A stretch of 64,000 nt of DNA from positions 1 to 64,000 of the forward strand of contig CAJQUW010007426.1 of NCBI GenBank assembly GCA_907163375.1, given 5' to 3'. A model generated the notes under the pieces. That model searched no databases. It worked only from the letters and a program-made list of their open reading frames with translations, and was not told where the DNA came from. The DNA comes from Prostheceraeus crozeri (taxonomy: Eukaryota > Platyhelminthes > Polycladida > Euryleptidae). Positions 36,805 through 48,675 of the stretch are shown here, one piece after another. A program made the position numbers and the translations under genes. Position 1 is the stretch's first letter; each line of letters opens with the position of its first letter.

Positions 36805-37700
36805 GGCACCATGGATGGAATTCATATGGATCGATTGTTAGCAGAAAAGTACCGAGAAAAGAACTTGCCACTACACCTAGCGCTTTTCTATCTAGAGAAG
36901 GCATTAAGTGGACATAACTGCTGCATCGCAATTTGTCAAGCGTGATGCGTTGCCCAGTTGGAAATTCATCGAGTTTCTCCAAACAAGCCGGTGTTGATTT
37001 GCGTCTGGTAATCCTGTGTATGAACACAGTGACATCTTACCTATAAGTGCCACATCCGTGGTCGTTACTTTATGGTGATCTGCATGAGTTATGAGTTTAT
37101 TGGTATCTGCAATGAGTAGTGCGCAAGTGGAGCATCAAATACAGCAATGGAAGACAACGTTGAATGAATTCGGCGATTGAACTTGAGTAAAACCGATTGT
37201 CTGGAATGCAAAAGACGGATGAATAGCAGTGTAAGAGGAGCGTACGGGAAACCACCCTGTTTCAGCACATGTGTTAAAAGATTTCGGCAGGTGAGGAATC
37301 ACTACTTGATGTGCGTGGACAAGTAAGTACAGTGTGGCTGAAATGGCGGCAAGGCACCGTTGTTTTATGTGACAGAAGAATGACTCTCAAGACGAAGTCA
37401 AAAATAAACGACAATTAGTGAGACCGGCAGCACTCAATGCCACTAAATGCTGGGCTACCACCGTTATTCACGGGCGTGGTTTGCATGCGATGGAGATGAG
37501 AATGTTGCGGTAGTCACTAGGAATTACGCTGTAGGACCACAGAAGTTCGCGCCAAATGCAAGTCGCCCCAATCAAGGAGAAGATGATGGAGCAACTGCCT
37601 AGATGGCTGGGACACGTGGAACGAGGTGAGGAGGACTGACACGCGAAACTTACGATGCAGTTGCAGCCACCCGGGCAACGGCCAAACGGCCATCTACAAT
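36805..37700 (+). pseudogene. RTE-like LINE reverse transcriptase fragment
   Basis: Plus-strand remnants in several frames: GIHMDRLLAEKYREKNLPLHL (about 36,812-36,875) and LAFLYLEKA (motif A with its aspartates lost), then HQIQQWKTTLNEFG (about 37,130-37,172). Next come VWLKWRQGTVVLCDRRMTLK (about 37,330-37,390), CWATTVIHGRGLHAMEMRML (about 37,450-37,508) and RWLGHVERGEED (about 37,600-37,640), with QLQPPGQRPNGH at the end. The 'DRLLAEKYREKxxPLHLAFLDLEKAFDRV' and 'GHVxRxxED...PPGxRPxGRP' wording is characteristic of RTE-type LINEs. Many stops and shifts are present and the endonuclease is missing. Confidence 0.8.
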
Positions 37701-39788
37701 TACACATTATACGTAATTCAAAGGTTACTTCGCGTACTTGCGAAAGAGATTACACATAGGAAAATTAAGAGGGACTGATCTGACTGAAATGTGACAGAAA
37801 TGGTGTCATCAGCATATTTTTCAATGGCTGAACACTCTTTGTGCAATGCACTTAGTCTTTTGAGTATATTTCAAGACTAAGAAACAATAGGCACTGACAC
37901 GAAAAATCTAATTTGTTGAGTATTTCGCGCTGCATGACGGAAGTGAAGCAGTTTTCACAAAGCGACAATGCATTGCACAAGACCATTCATCACAAACTGA
38001 AATTTTTAAAATATACACCTAAATCCTGCAACGAAGATCATTGATTGTTCATTGCAGACCTCTTTTGTCAGAAGTGATCATCCGTATGCCATTTTGAATT
38101 CATATCTACAAATTGTCAGGAAAGACATCTTTTTCTAGGCTAATGAATCGGAAAGTATACATTGTGTTGATGGAGAAATTCACATGCAAGTAGATTTCAA
38201 GGCTGATATTTACAGACAGATATCATTCACTGTAAAGAACATGCTTTAGCGACAACGAGCTGTTGAAATTTTTGTATAATGAATTTATTCAACACTCAGC
38301 AGAATCTCCTTTAATGGCAGTTTACTTCCTCGAAGCTTCAATACATACGTATCACTGCCACTCAATTCCGATTCATTCTCACAAACACTCTATTAAAAGT
38401 CAACCAATAGACATCTGAACCTTAGTCATCGGCGTGGATGATGCAAAAAACGAGTGTCAGTGAAAGATGGCGTTCATAATACATTCACAAATAAAATAAT
38501 CGCAATAAAAAATGAAATAACTATAGCTAGGATTTTCGTCGACAGGTCGGCAATGTTCCATCCTTGAGAATTTCAATCAATTGAACAATATTAAGATGAA
38601 TTTCCGAATCAAGATGGAGATGAACATCAAAACATAAGCTCAAATATCAAACTAGTGAGAAATTCTTCAACAGGATTGTCAGCTGTAATCAATTATTTCA
38701 CAAATTATTCAAAAGTTCAAGCAATATTAATTCTTGCACATTAAAAGATTCTTTACCACTCCTTGAATTAAAGTAACCAAAGTGAGAATCACACAAAAGT
38801 TCTGACGAAGTTGCAAGACAAGGTCTCCCATTTGTTCACCGAATCACTGCTGATTGATTAACAATGACGCACTCTTGCTTCGAGCTGGTTTTATCTCAAG
38901 TCCTCTTTGAAGAACAAAACGAAAAGTGAGAACTCTAACAACAGATTCATCACGACAATTATCAAAAAAAAAAAAATTGAATTTTGAAACTTCCACATTT
39001 CTCGTTCAGTAGATTGTTGAATAAGACTTTCACTGATTTCATGCCACTCGTCTTGGTTCTACTTTACTATACACAAAATTGCATCTTGCATGGACAAAAA
39101 CGTTTATGTCATATTTTCTTCTTTGTCAATAGCTGATTTTTGTTTTTTTATCCTCCATCACATCTTTCTTACTCACTTGACTTGACTTAATTTCTGAAAG
39201 ACGCCAGGTTGGGTCGCGCGATGATGAGCGAACATGAAAAGAAGTAAACATAGAAATCAGATCAGTATAGTATCTGATTTCTATGGAAGTAAAGATTGGG
39301 ATTCTTATTAAAAAATTATCATGAGCATTGATGACTGAATTTCCTTTATGCATTTCCCATTGTTCAGTAAAAAGATCATCTAAGAATAATTGCAATTTGG
39401 TCAAAATTTGCATCTAATTTTTTCAGGATTCACCAGCATGGTCGCAGTTTCAGCTGTCTGTGTTTTATTCATGATGGAATTTGAATATTTCTGAATAACG
39501 GCCTGTGATTGGTTGTTGGAATTAGATTGTATTTGTTGAATATTAGGCTTTCCGATCTCGCTGTTTACAATTATCTATGTAGAATTTATTCTAGTAAAAT
39601 TGCACGGCGTTTTGCGCTATGCATGCAGGCGAGACATCAGTAAGTATTTTTTTAGAAAGATGTGTAATTTGCTTTTGTATATTTTGTCACTGGAAAAATT
39701 GCAACAACCTAAGCTTATCGAATTAGTGCAAGTGTGAGATTGCATAGAATAATATATGTAGCAATCTTTGCGTTCAAATGTTGGTAAA
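37701..39788. other. Non-coding AT-rich stretch; perfect hairpin at 39,249-39,285
   Basis: No gene is supported. A perfect 14-bp inverted repeat (CATAGAAATCAGAT with its complement, 9-base loop) stands at about 39,249-39,285. A run of A occurs near 38,965-38,977. Confidence 0.5.
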
Positions 39789-39905
39789 GTCTACATTTAT
39801 GTGGATTTAATTCAGTTTGAAAATCCTATGTCTACCATTACGTGGATTGATTCATACACTAAACCCTATGTCTACCTTTACGTGGATTAATTCATCAAAT
39901 CTCTC
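39789..39905. repeat. 40-41-bp minisatellite, three copies
   Basis: Units start at 39,789, 39,830 and 39,870, each beginning GTCTACC/GTCTACA and continuing TTACGTGGATT[AG]ATTCA with an AACCCTATG tail. A full unit in inverted orientation lies at about 41,060-41,099 and a partial inverted unit at 40,433-40,461, on either side of the LINE tail. Confidence 0.85.
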
Positions 39906-40461
39906 CAAGCTATCAGATTAAACTTTTAGCTCTCATTTAGACAAAACTTTTACTTATACCATCAAGAATGCCTTTAATGGAAATATTTGGAAGTGTTCTA
40001 TTAAGAGATGTGTTGTTCCTGGAATTCAAAGCAATTATCCGACTTACGTATGCTCTGTGATTTTAAGCGTCAGATTTTGACGTTTTTTTATTCATCTATT
40101 CTTCCTTTTATGAAGACTTTCAAGTTAGAATCGTCAAGTCATGGTGATATTGTAATTTTGTTACCAACCAACTCAGAAAACATTGTATTTAAATTTTTAG
40201 ACCTGTAAATTTTGTCGTCAACGATTTCAACACATACCAAAGTCTTTATATTACGACTATATATTCATTGATTGACGAGTTAATATACACATCCCACATT
40301 TTCATATAAAATCGCTTTTGATTGAATGATGAAAAATTCTATCATATGTTCGTAGCAGATGTTGTAAGTAAGTCTAACTATTCGCTAAAAGTTAAAATAT
40401 TTGATAATTTGATAGTTTTTAGAGATATGATGATTCAATCTACGTGAAGGTAGACATTGGG

Positions 40462-41072
40462 ATTGACTGACTGACTTGACTTAAAGCCCGTCTGAAGGTA
40501 TATCAAGTTGGGTCCCGCATGACCATCCGGTGGGATTTCCGCTGTATTCGATCTTTGGCCAGCTGTACCATCTGTTGTGTTGGGAGCAGATTGTTGGCCG
40601 AATGTAACTGCTGCCACCACGTGATTCGAGAGCGACATCGAGGACGAGTCCCGTGCATCCTCCCGTGCAGTAGCATTTTCGGACGACTTTTATCCATCCT
40701 TTCTACATGCCCAAATCATCTTCCTTGCTGATCTTCTACCCGATTCACTATACTTCTGTCACTTGCGATATTTCTGTCTTGTTGGTGATCCTCTCGTACC
40801 ATATGATGTTCATTATCTCTTTCACACAGTTAATCTTGAATGCACGGAACCTGACCTTCACCGTTTGTGTGGGGATCCAGCTCTCCCACCCATAAATGGC
40901 CGTCGGGATACAATGTTATTTCGGAGCCTGATCTTCAATCGTCTAGAGATGTGTCGGCCTTTCCAGAGTTAGCTGAACTGCTCGGGTGCTGCGTATCCCA
41001 TGCTTTTCATGGAGTCTCTGTTTCTGGAGAAGAGAACACCGAGATACCTGAAATATTCAACATAGGGTTGTG
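40462..41072 (-). pseudogene. LINE C-terminal fragment bracketed by minisatellite units
   Basis: On the minus strand: VEYFRYLGVLFSRNRDSMKS (about 41,070-41,010), LKIRL with a decayed 'LYGSETW'-type block (about 40,920-40,870), and a C-terminal GTRPRCRSRITWW and QLAKDRIQ (about 40,640-40,530) that correspond to the 'GxRPRGRPxxRW ... LAxDRxxWR' tail of jockey/RTE-type LINEs. Only the region after the RT palm remains, with several stops and frame changes. It begins exactly where an inverted minisatellite unit ends (AACCCTATG next to TTGAATATTTCAGG), so the LINE end and the minisatellite are joined. Confidence 0.7.
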
Positions 41073-41692
41073 TGTGAATTAATCCACGTAGTGGTAGACT
41101 TCACCCATATGTTTATATAATGTTTGCTTGTTCCATTCATTTCACTTCCACGATCCTGTCGCTTTGTCGCAAGCAAGCTTTGTCGCACTTACCTTAGAAA
41201 GACAGTATAGTACATGTGTTTACATCGAAATTCTGTGATTATCATGTTCGTAGCATCTCCAGATGTGATATTGTGTTTCTAAACAGAATTCTGTGATTCA
41301 AAATTCGACTTCGTTGATATCATTATATGACGCAACATCAACAAACAGCATTCTTTTATTGTGTGGAAGTCACGGTAGGCCCCTTCCGTTATTTCTGTGA
41401 CAGAAGAGCTTGTCTCATTAGTCAAATGCTGCATTCGAAGATTCCCTTTTTAGTCCGTCTGTTTGTAGATCTTTTGGGAGCATCCTATTTTTGGTGACTT
41501 ACACCGGCAGAGCTGGTGCTATTTTGTGGTCGTGGCCATTAGGTACACCGGCTGAACTGGTAATACAGTTCGCCTTTTAAAGAAGTAAGGAAGGAAATTT
41601 TTCATGGTTTATGAAAGCGTTATCTGAGTTTCTGCTATTTTGAGTTATCTGGAGTCGTTTATAGTTTTTTTTAAATGAAGCTTTTACGTCAC
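41073..41692. other. Non-coding stretch with a short repeated block
   Basis: No gene. TACACCGGC[AT]GA[GA]CTGG occurs twice (about 41,501-41,517 and 41,544-41,561), like the tail of a dispersed repeat, followed by a purine-rich AAGAAGTAAGGAAGGAAA run at about 41,580-41,600. Confidence 0.45.
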
Positions 41693-41850
41693 TACTCCCC
41701 ATACTTGGGGCTTGGACGGTGCTGACATAGACTTATGGAGCGTTGTAGTACTTTTAGTCCGGATGCCCTTCCTGCCGACTTCCAATGACACCTCTGGATC
41801 AAAAGATCGCTAGGCCAAGCACTTAACCACTGTGCCACGGAGACCACAGA
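41693..41850 (-). repeat. tRNA-derived SINE
   Basis: On the minus strand the head GTCTCCGTGGCACAGTGG contains a good A box (TGGCACAGTGG). A degenerate B box follows near 41,790, then the body GTCGGCAGGAAGGGCATCCG and ACAACGCTCC. The 'GGCAGGAAGGGCATCCGG' block after a tRNA head is shared by many animal SINEs. It ends near CCAAGTATGGGGAGTAGTG. The B-box decay means it is an old copy. Confidence 0.7.
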
Positions 41851-43242
41851 TAAAAAACTAATAAGACCTATAGATAAAAAATTGATTTGCTTCAATTATT
41901 ACGATATCACTGAATTTGTCAGACAAAACTGAAGAGACGAAGAAAGATCAAGTAAGGCGGAACATAACAAAGCAATAAGTTTTAATGCATCATGATCCAT
42001 GCTGTAATTCTTGTCATATTGAGTGAATGAGTATCTTGCAGCTAAGAAGTATGATGTGTGGTAATGAAAATGGAAGAATCAATAGCCACTGCCTTATTTT
42101 CTGTACGTGTTACAGCCTTTCACTGTATTTTTCGTGTTTGTATCCAAAGCGTCAGTTTGCATTTACGTTTTTCAAATTTAATGAACAATCTAAAAATTCG
42201 AATGCAGCGAAATCTGAAGAATTCAGATACACGATTTTATTGGCCATTTCCAATACTGGGAAGTCAGGATGAATCTCAGTTCAAAATGGCATATATAGTA
42301 TCAGTCACAAGTTAGACAGATGGAAAAAGATGAAAATTATTTGTGAGTCAAACACAAACGGAGAGATCGAATTGTAGGTAATTTTATGCCTAGGCCCATC
42401 CATCTTCTCACGAACAGTTGTCACTGGAATTTTGTGCATCACTCGCAGTCTCTTCATGCAACAATATTTTGTGAACGCTACTTATTTTTCTTGATAATTG
42501 AAAGTAAATGACCGCATAAGACAAGAGTAGGAAGCGTTCTTTTCGAAAAAAAATACAGTCCATGTTTGGTGCCATAGGCTACTTGCTTTATGAAAGTAGG
42601 ACCTGAATTTGAATTTGAAAGTCAGGTTAATTTACTCCCATCTATTGAGCCATCAGATGTCTACTCTTCAATTGTTGATCGGATAGATTTATATCGAACA
42701 GTGGCAGTGTTAATTTAGATGTTTACTAGCCTACTGGCTCTATGTAGCTCAGTACTACCTGCCTCACACCTCTCCGTCCCCTCCCCACGTTTCCTACATC
42801 ATCTCTTTCACATTATAGTTATCATTTCACATCATACTTATTTCACATTAAATTTGTCTAATTTTTCGACCATTTCGATTTAAACTTTACTTCTCTGCAT
42901 GTTTTTTTACAGAATCAAATTATAGGTTATTATCTATTTCATTGTGAAAACACAATTTGAAATGTTTTCATTATTGAATGCAAGAGTGCCCAAAGTCATA
43001 TTGTAAAACAGAAACAACTGTCGATGATAATCAGTCAAACATGTACCAGGCAGACGCCCTTCGTCAGTGACAATGAATGATATGTGTCAAAGGCTATCTT
43101 TATCTATTATTGTTCATTTATAATTACCTCTCGTGTGTATGTGAACTTAAATTGCCGTAGTTATCATTTCTGACTTGATTCGTTATCATAGAAAGTGCTT
43201 TGCATGTAGTAGCATCCTTCATTGCCACGACGAAGTACGCAT
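41851..43242. other. Non-coding AT-rich stretch
   Basis: No gene is supported. Two overlapping open frames at 42,027-42,315 have no family motif. A C-rich patch lies near 42,770-42,800. Confidence 0.5.
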
Positions 43243-43250
43243 GCCTGAAA

Positions 43251-43983
43251 CAGGGATGCAGAATCGGAGTCGGAGTCCCGGAGTCCTATCATTTTTGCTG
43301 GAGTCGGAGTCCTATCAAATGATAGGACTCCAGACTCCGGCCTATAACTAGACCCGAAACATAATACAAGCAAATTATTTATTCTCGTGCATAGCTGTCA
43401 CTGTCTTGATGTCAACTTTCTCCATCAAACAAAAGTGCAGAGACACTGCTGCATGCAAAGCTTGTAATAGTTGACGGAATGAACCGTGATAGTGAAAAAA
43501 GGATTGTTTTTTACTCGGTAATTTAATAGAGAAGACAAGCCTTCCTAGCCTCGATCACACCTACGCTCCATAGGTCACATCAGAGACAAAAATGAAATAC
43601 TAGTTTGTTTGAGAGCATTACCTCTTATCCTCACGTTAATCGTGTGTGATGGCTCCTCTGAAGCGCATATTAAAATCAAAGGTGTAATCTTATTTTTTTG
43701 GAGAAGAATGTGGATTATCCTGCCTGGTAGAGACCTGGTAGAAAAACCGTGTGAAGCACACATCAGCAAGATGGGATGAGTCGAGTCGTATGCATTCAAC
43801 TGAAGGCGACATTTGATCAACTTTCATCGAAAATGATTGATAATTAATACAACAATGATCACTAAATATAGTCTCAGGTAAGCCTATAATGATCTATGAT
43901 GTGGGCTACCAGTTAATTTTTCAAAAAAGGCTTGACACCCGGAGTCGGAGTCCTATCAACCCCCGGAGTCGGAGTCCTCCCTG
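43251..43983. mobile_element. Non-autonomous hAT DNA transposon with GGAGTCGGAGTCC ends
   Basis: The left end is CAGGGATG and the right end CTCCCTG, that is CAGGGAG read inward. A perfect 8-bp target duplication, GCCTGAAA, flanks it at 43,243-43,250 and 43,984-43,991. Subterminal CGGAGTCGGAGTCC blocks are repeated at both ends, and a 12-bp perfect hairpin (GGAGTCCTATCA with its complement) sits at 43,306-43,331. The 733-bp element has no transposase frame; an 81-codon open frame at 43,575-43,820 has no family motif. It must have been moved in trans by a hAT enzyme. Confidence 0.9.
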
Positions 43984-43991
43984 GCCTGAAA

Positions 43992-45779
43992 TACAGGCAT
44001 GAATGTTTTACTGATTTTTTTGTTATCAAGATCGGATTGGAAATGGTCATGACTTGATTTCCAGAAGTGGGAGAAGAACCACGTACGGTAGTCAGGATAA
44101 AAGACCTCGCAGTATATGTGCCTGCCCTCAGGTTCTGACGCCTGAAGTTCTGATGGTCTTGGTCACCAAAGTGAAGCGTCCGTGAACAAGACCAAAGTAA
44201 CAGTGGGGATTTGAAGGAAGCAAATATACTGCGAGTGGGAGGTATTTTATCCAAACTATGTTTTTTTCTCCCACTTAAGAAAATATGAAAATGATGCGGC
44301 TGTACGCCAGTGTGTTCATAGCAAGAGACGTTTTCGACCCTTACAATACTGACAAACATGCAGGAGTTCATTGAATGTGCCAGGTGTTTATCATCAAGTT
44401 AATGACTATTTTGTTATATTTTTTAAATTTTTATGCAACTAGTAGTCAGAAAGTGTTGTTTTTTATATGATTTTTAACATGTTACCTATTGGATGTAGAA
44501 GACTATAATTTTTGTTCCCATAATTGATAGTTTTTTTTAATGTCACAATATGAGTCATGTAGATTATGACCCATGTGTATTTTTGCAGGAATATGTGGTT
44601 AGATATGCGTTAAATGTCCGTGTATCATTCCGTATGGTCATGACATCTTCTAAAAGTGGTCATAAGATCAAAAAATGTTTGATCCGGAATCACTGGGAGG
44701 CCTGATATCCTGAATCTTATGTAAGAGACTGTGACAAAATTGCTTTCTGCCTGAAGATGCTCACTTGGTATTTTTTTTCTGGTCGAATTTTCTGGCATTT
44801 TGGCAATACAGACAATGTCAGATAATTCTTGACTCTTCCCTATCAGAAAATAATCAAATCAAATAATGCTGGTTTAGAGATCATGTTCAAAACAGATGTA
44901 CACAGAAAATAGTTTAAACCAATACTTGGTTTGTTGAGATAGATCATCTTTGATATGATGGTTTTTATTTCTGCATTCTTGTTGCTTGTTTCGACCAAAA
45001 AGTTCAAACACGCAGTTTATCATTCACCGAGTCTTTCTTATGTCAGGAGAAATCCTAGTGCAACGAAGGTTTTAGAATTTTACTACTACATGCAGGAAAA
45101 TCTCCGGTATACAGATTATAGGCTTTTCATGCTTAATCCTTTATTCATTTTTCAAAGGTAGATAGACTAGGTACCGTATTTTGATCAAAATTTATGTCAG
45201 AGTGTTCCGATATTTTCATCTAATTTCTTCGACAACATAATTGATGCGCGTGTTACATTTAAATCTAGTAGATGGAAAAGCGCATTAGGTTTTACAAAAG
45301 TTTAATACTGTGCTTCTAATTAATGACATTGAAGAAAAATCAATTTTAAATGTTGCTGCATTTTCACTATTACTCATTGGAAATAAAATTTCAAAGCAAA
45401 TCTTGAATTTTCGGATGTGAAGCATAATTGAGAAATGAATTGCGAAGCGGTTGTGATAAACATTCACAGCAGGTGATTTCAGCAGAATCACTAGAATTTT
45501 TGATAATAGTTTGACAAGATGGAATGTGTTTTTGCAATGAGTAAAACGTTTTTGTAGTTGCCACTGCCGAATTAGTGTCATCAGTAATCTTGAATGAAGC
45601 AGTTAATTAGAAAGGCTGTTGAAAGGTGCAGTGTTGCTAGTGATCTGCACTAAATTACTTGTGAGATTTGATGTGGGCTTAGTTTGATCTATGAGAAGTT
45701 CAATAATGAGTTTGCTATTAAGGATGAAATTTTTAAATTTTAGAAAGTTCTCAAATCATTAAAAGATGGGTAGACTTAC
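43992..45779. other. Non-coding AT-rich stretch
   Basis: No gene is supported. Open frames at 43,913-44,371 (minus), 44,955-45,161 (plus) and 45,285-45,581 (minus) show no known motifs and no convincing splice context. Upstream exons of the MBT gene could lie here or further left, but none was recognised. Confidence 0.45.
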
Positions 45780-47170
45780 TTACTGTCCGGTTTTACGTCC
45801 TTGGTTCCACCAGTTTTGAGGGTTGGACGGTATTCCATGCGGATTCCAATGTTGAGGACGGATAGCGCTCCTCCATGCACCACGATCCTGTGCAGTTCGA
45901 CGATCGAGCCGCAGGTCGCGGATGTCCTTGTCCACATTGTGGATCCATCTTTTCTTCTGGCCTCCTCGGATGTTCGGACCGGGCACTTCAAAGGTCATAA
46001 TTTTCTTTGGCCATAGCCAGTTAGGCATACGCTCCAAGTGCCTGAACCATTGAAGGCGACTGGACCTCAGAACGCTTTTAAGGTTTGTGATGCCTAGGGC
46101 ATGCCTTAGCTCAGCCATCCATTTCCGCTCACTTAACTTCGTGGAGCAGATCCATCGGATCATCGCATTTTCATTTCTTTCCAGTCGGCTCACATCATCA
46201 GTCTTTACAGCCCACGTTTTAAAACAGCACACTTCGGACACAGGCTTGGTAAACATATCCTCTTCGCCGGAGGGAGATACCGCGATTGGTGAGCACTGGA
46301 AGCAACTCACGGAATGTTTTCCAAGCCAACTTGACTCTCGTGGTTGTCGCACCAAAACATCCTCCTGTTTGATCTATCATGTCGCCAAGGTAGCAAAATG
46401 ATGTCACAGCTTCCAATTTGTCTTCACCGATGTTGATGGTAGATGGCAGGTCTGGTAATGGAGTCACATTACCTTCGCATCTTTTACATTTGAAATTTTG
46501 AGCATTTCGAAGGGAGGGGAGATCTGTGCACTGGTGGTGAATCCAATGGTCACAGTGCGTGCATGGGATCGAGTTTCTCCCAACTCCTTTCATGCAAACT
46601 CCACATGGATACTTGGCCTTGTCCACTTGATGCTCCCCGTGGTTGGGATTGCTGATCATCGTTTTCGACTTGTCGATGTTAATTTCGCAGTCGATGTTAG
46701 TTTCGCTTCCAAATTTGACTTCCAACACTGGAAACGAAGCTTTAATGCTTCGAGCGAGTCAGCCATGATCACAAGGTCATCTGCATAAAGCAGCTCCCGG
46801 GGACAACCATGACGGAAATCCGCAGAGATAGCCTCCATAACTATAACGAATAGAAGGGGCTTAGCACAGACCCTTGATGGAGACCAACCTCGACGTTGAA
46901 CGCTTCACTGTACATTGATCCGATGTTAACTTTCGACCTTGTTTCCTTATACACCCCTTTAACTACTTGAATAATCCATTCCTCAATCTTCAATTTTCTC
47001 ATAGCCCACCATATGACTTCACGGGGTACACGGTCAAACGCTTTTTGTAAGTCAATGAATGCAAAGTAAAGGTCTTTCTTTTTGTTGTTGAATCTTTCGT
47101 GCAGTTGACGGACACGAAGTAGACTAAGTACTTTCGTACTGGATTTGTATAATGCAGGAACTATCTGCCT
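45780..47170 (-). pseudogene. LINE reverse transcriptase fragment with zinc-finger insert
   Basis: On the minus strand, from 47,160 downward: SSTKVLSLLRVRQLHERF, then FAFIDLQKAFDRVPREV (motif A, about 47,055), VEVGLHQGSVLSPLL (motif B, about 46,890) and ELLYADDLVIMADS (motif C, about 46,790). After the palm, a cysteine/histidine finger reads CGVCMKGVGRNSIPCTHC, then HWIHHQC and CKRCEG. AVTSFCYLGDMID and a C-terminal RLQWFRHLERMP and PGPNIRGGQKKRW end it. The final 191 codons (45,780-46,355) are one frame; at least two frame changes separate the parts. The endonuclease and early RT are missing (5' truncated near 47,170). A finger inserted after the RT is known in a family of aquatic-animal LINEs usually annotated as jockey-like. 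Confidence 0.88.
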
Positions 47171-48667
47171 ACTTGCAAGTGTGAGGAAAATCGATCGTTT
47201 TCTTTCTAGCCATATGAGGATTTATTCAATTTTTCAATTTAAATGAAAATCATCATCCTCTAGGAATCTCAGTTACAACTACATAAAATAAACTAAGATT
47301 AAGCCTACTGTACAAAATATAACTGTAATGAATAAATTTATAATGAACTTTGAAGAAAAGAAAAAATAAAATAAAATACATATGAAACTACAGTACGAGT
47401 ATGGGTACTGAACTTGCTAGAATCGACCTACAACGTCTCACCTGGAACTACTCCATGAAGAAAATGAAATAAGGAACTAGACTTGTTATAAATGGACCAA
47501 TTGGTGTCTAACTAATCATGAAATTTAATCTATCTCTCAAGAGGACCGGTCTGTGTCCCATCATATCTAACCTAATCCGCAAACAATTATGACAAGCGTA
47601 ATCTGCATACGACGGAAGATGCTATCAATCACCTATTTCACTACAGACGGGAAAGGAGATAACTATTCACGTTGTTACCTAACTTAATATAGAAAGTAAG
47701 TTAACCAAGAATTTATCAAAGTGTAGATCGTGCTAACAATTAAAGTACAGAAAAAAAGGAAAGTGATGGGTAATAAATTCTGAAAGATTAACTGCTGAAA
47801 TTGATTAGTGAAATACGAACTGTAATGGAATATTGAAATTGTAGCAAAAGAAAAAAAATAATAATAATGAAAAAAATGAATGAATGAATAAATAAATAAA
47901 TTAAGAAAAAGGAAGGAAATAAGCAGCACAAATGAAAATTACTAGGTAAAATAATCAAAATCTGAATAAATAAATAAAATTGATAGTCACAAGAAACTAG
48001 TGTAAAATAAATGAGTAGACTGCAAAAAAATTAGTACAAACGAATAATGTAATACATACTGAAAATAAAATGAAATTAAATTGAAATCAAAATTGAAATT
48101 AAAATTGAAATTAGTCCTTAAAAGGACTGGTTTTGCGTTCCCTGTACCAGCTAGGAAGTCATCAGCAGGAACTCAGGTAGGATTCGTGTTTCGGCCCCAA
48201 TTCCTGAACACTCAAACCCACCTGAGCGGGGCCCTGCACAGTAAAACTGTACAGCTTCCACAAATTCAAAAGTCGGGTTAGTCACAATCGGTGTAAGTCA
48301 AAATCGACAAAAAAAAAGAAAATCTGATTATTCGGTTAGCTAATTTATGTATGCTGAGAAAAATACAACGATAATTTCATAGGTTGCTGTAAGAGGAATG
48401 AATTCACCTTGCTGCACTATTCGGTAACATGAAATAGAAATGATATCGTCAGCATCTTCGATTGTTTTCTAAGAATTATTGAGTCGTGGGAGTCTCTGTA
48501 ACATTTCATTACATGTAGCCATGGTGTAATTATGCACTGTGATGTGCTTTGAGAGGCAAAAAGGTGTAGCAATTATTAATAAGGGTAGAAATTAGCAAAA
48601 GGGAAGTTATGTCTGGTTATTGCACTTGATGAACATTAGAAATACCGTTGCATTGAAATTCCGTCGC
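47171..48667. other. Low-complexity AT-rich stretch with one GC patch
   Basis: From 47,270 to 48,115 the sequence is A-rich and simple, with (AAAT)n near 47,880-47,905 and repeated GAAATT blocks at 48,061-48,113. A contrasting GC-richer patch at 48,125-48,300 (open for 66 codons, 48,081-48,281) matches nothing I recognise and may be a repeat. Confidence 0.5.
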
Positions 48668-48675
48668 CATATAGC

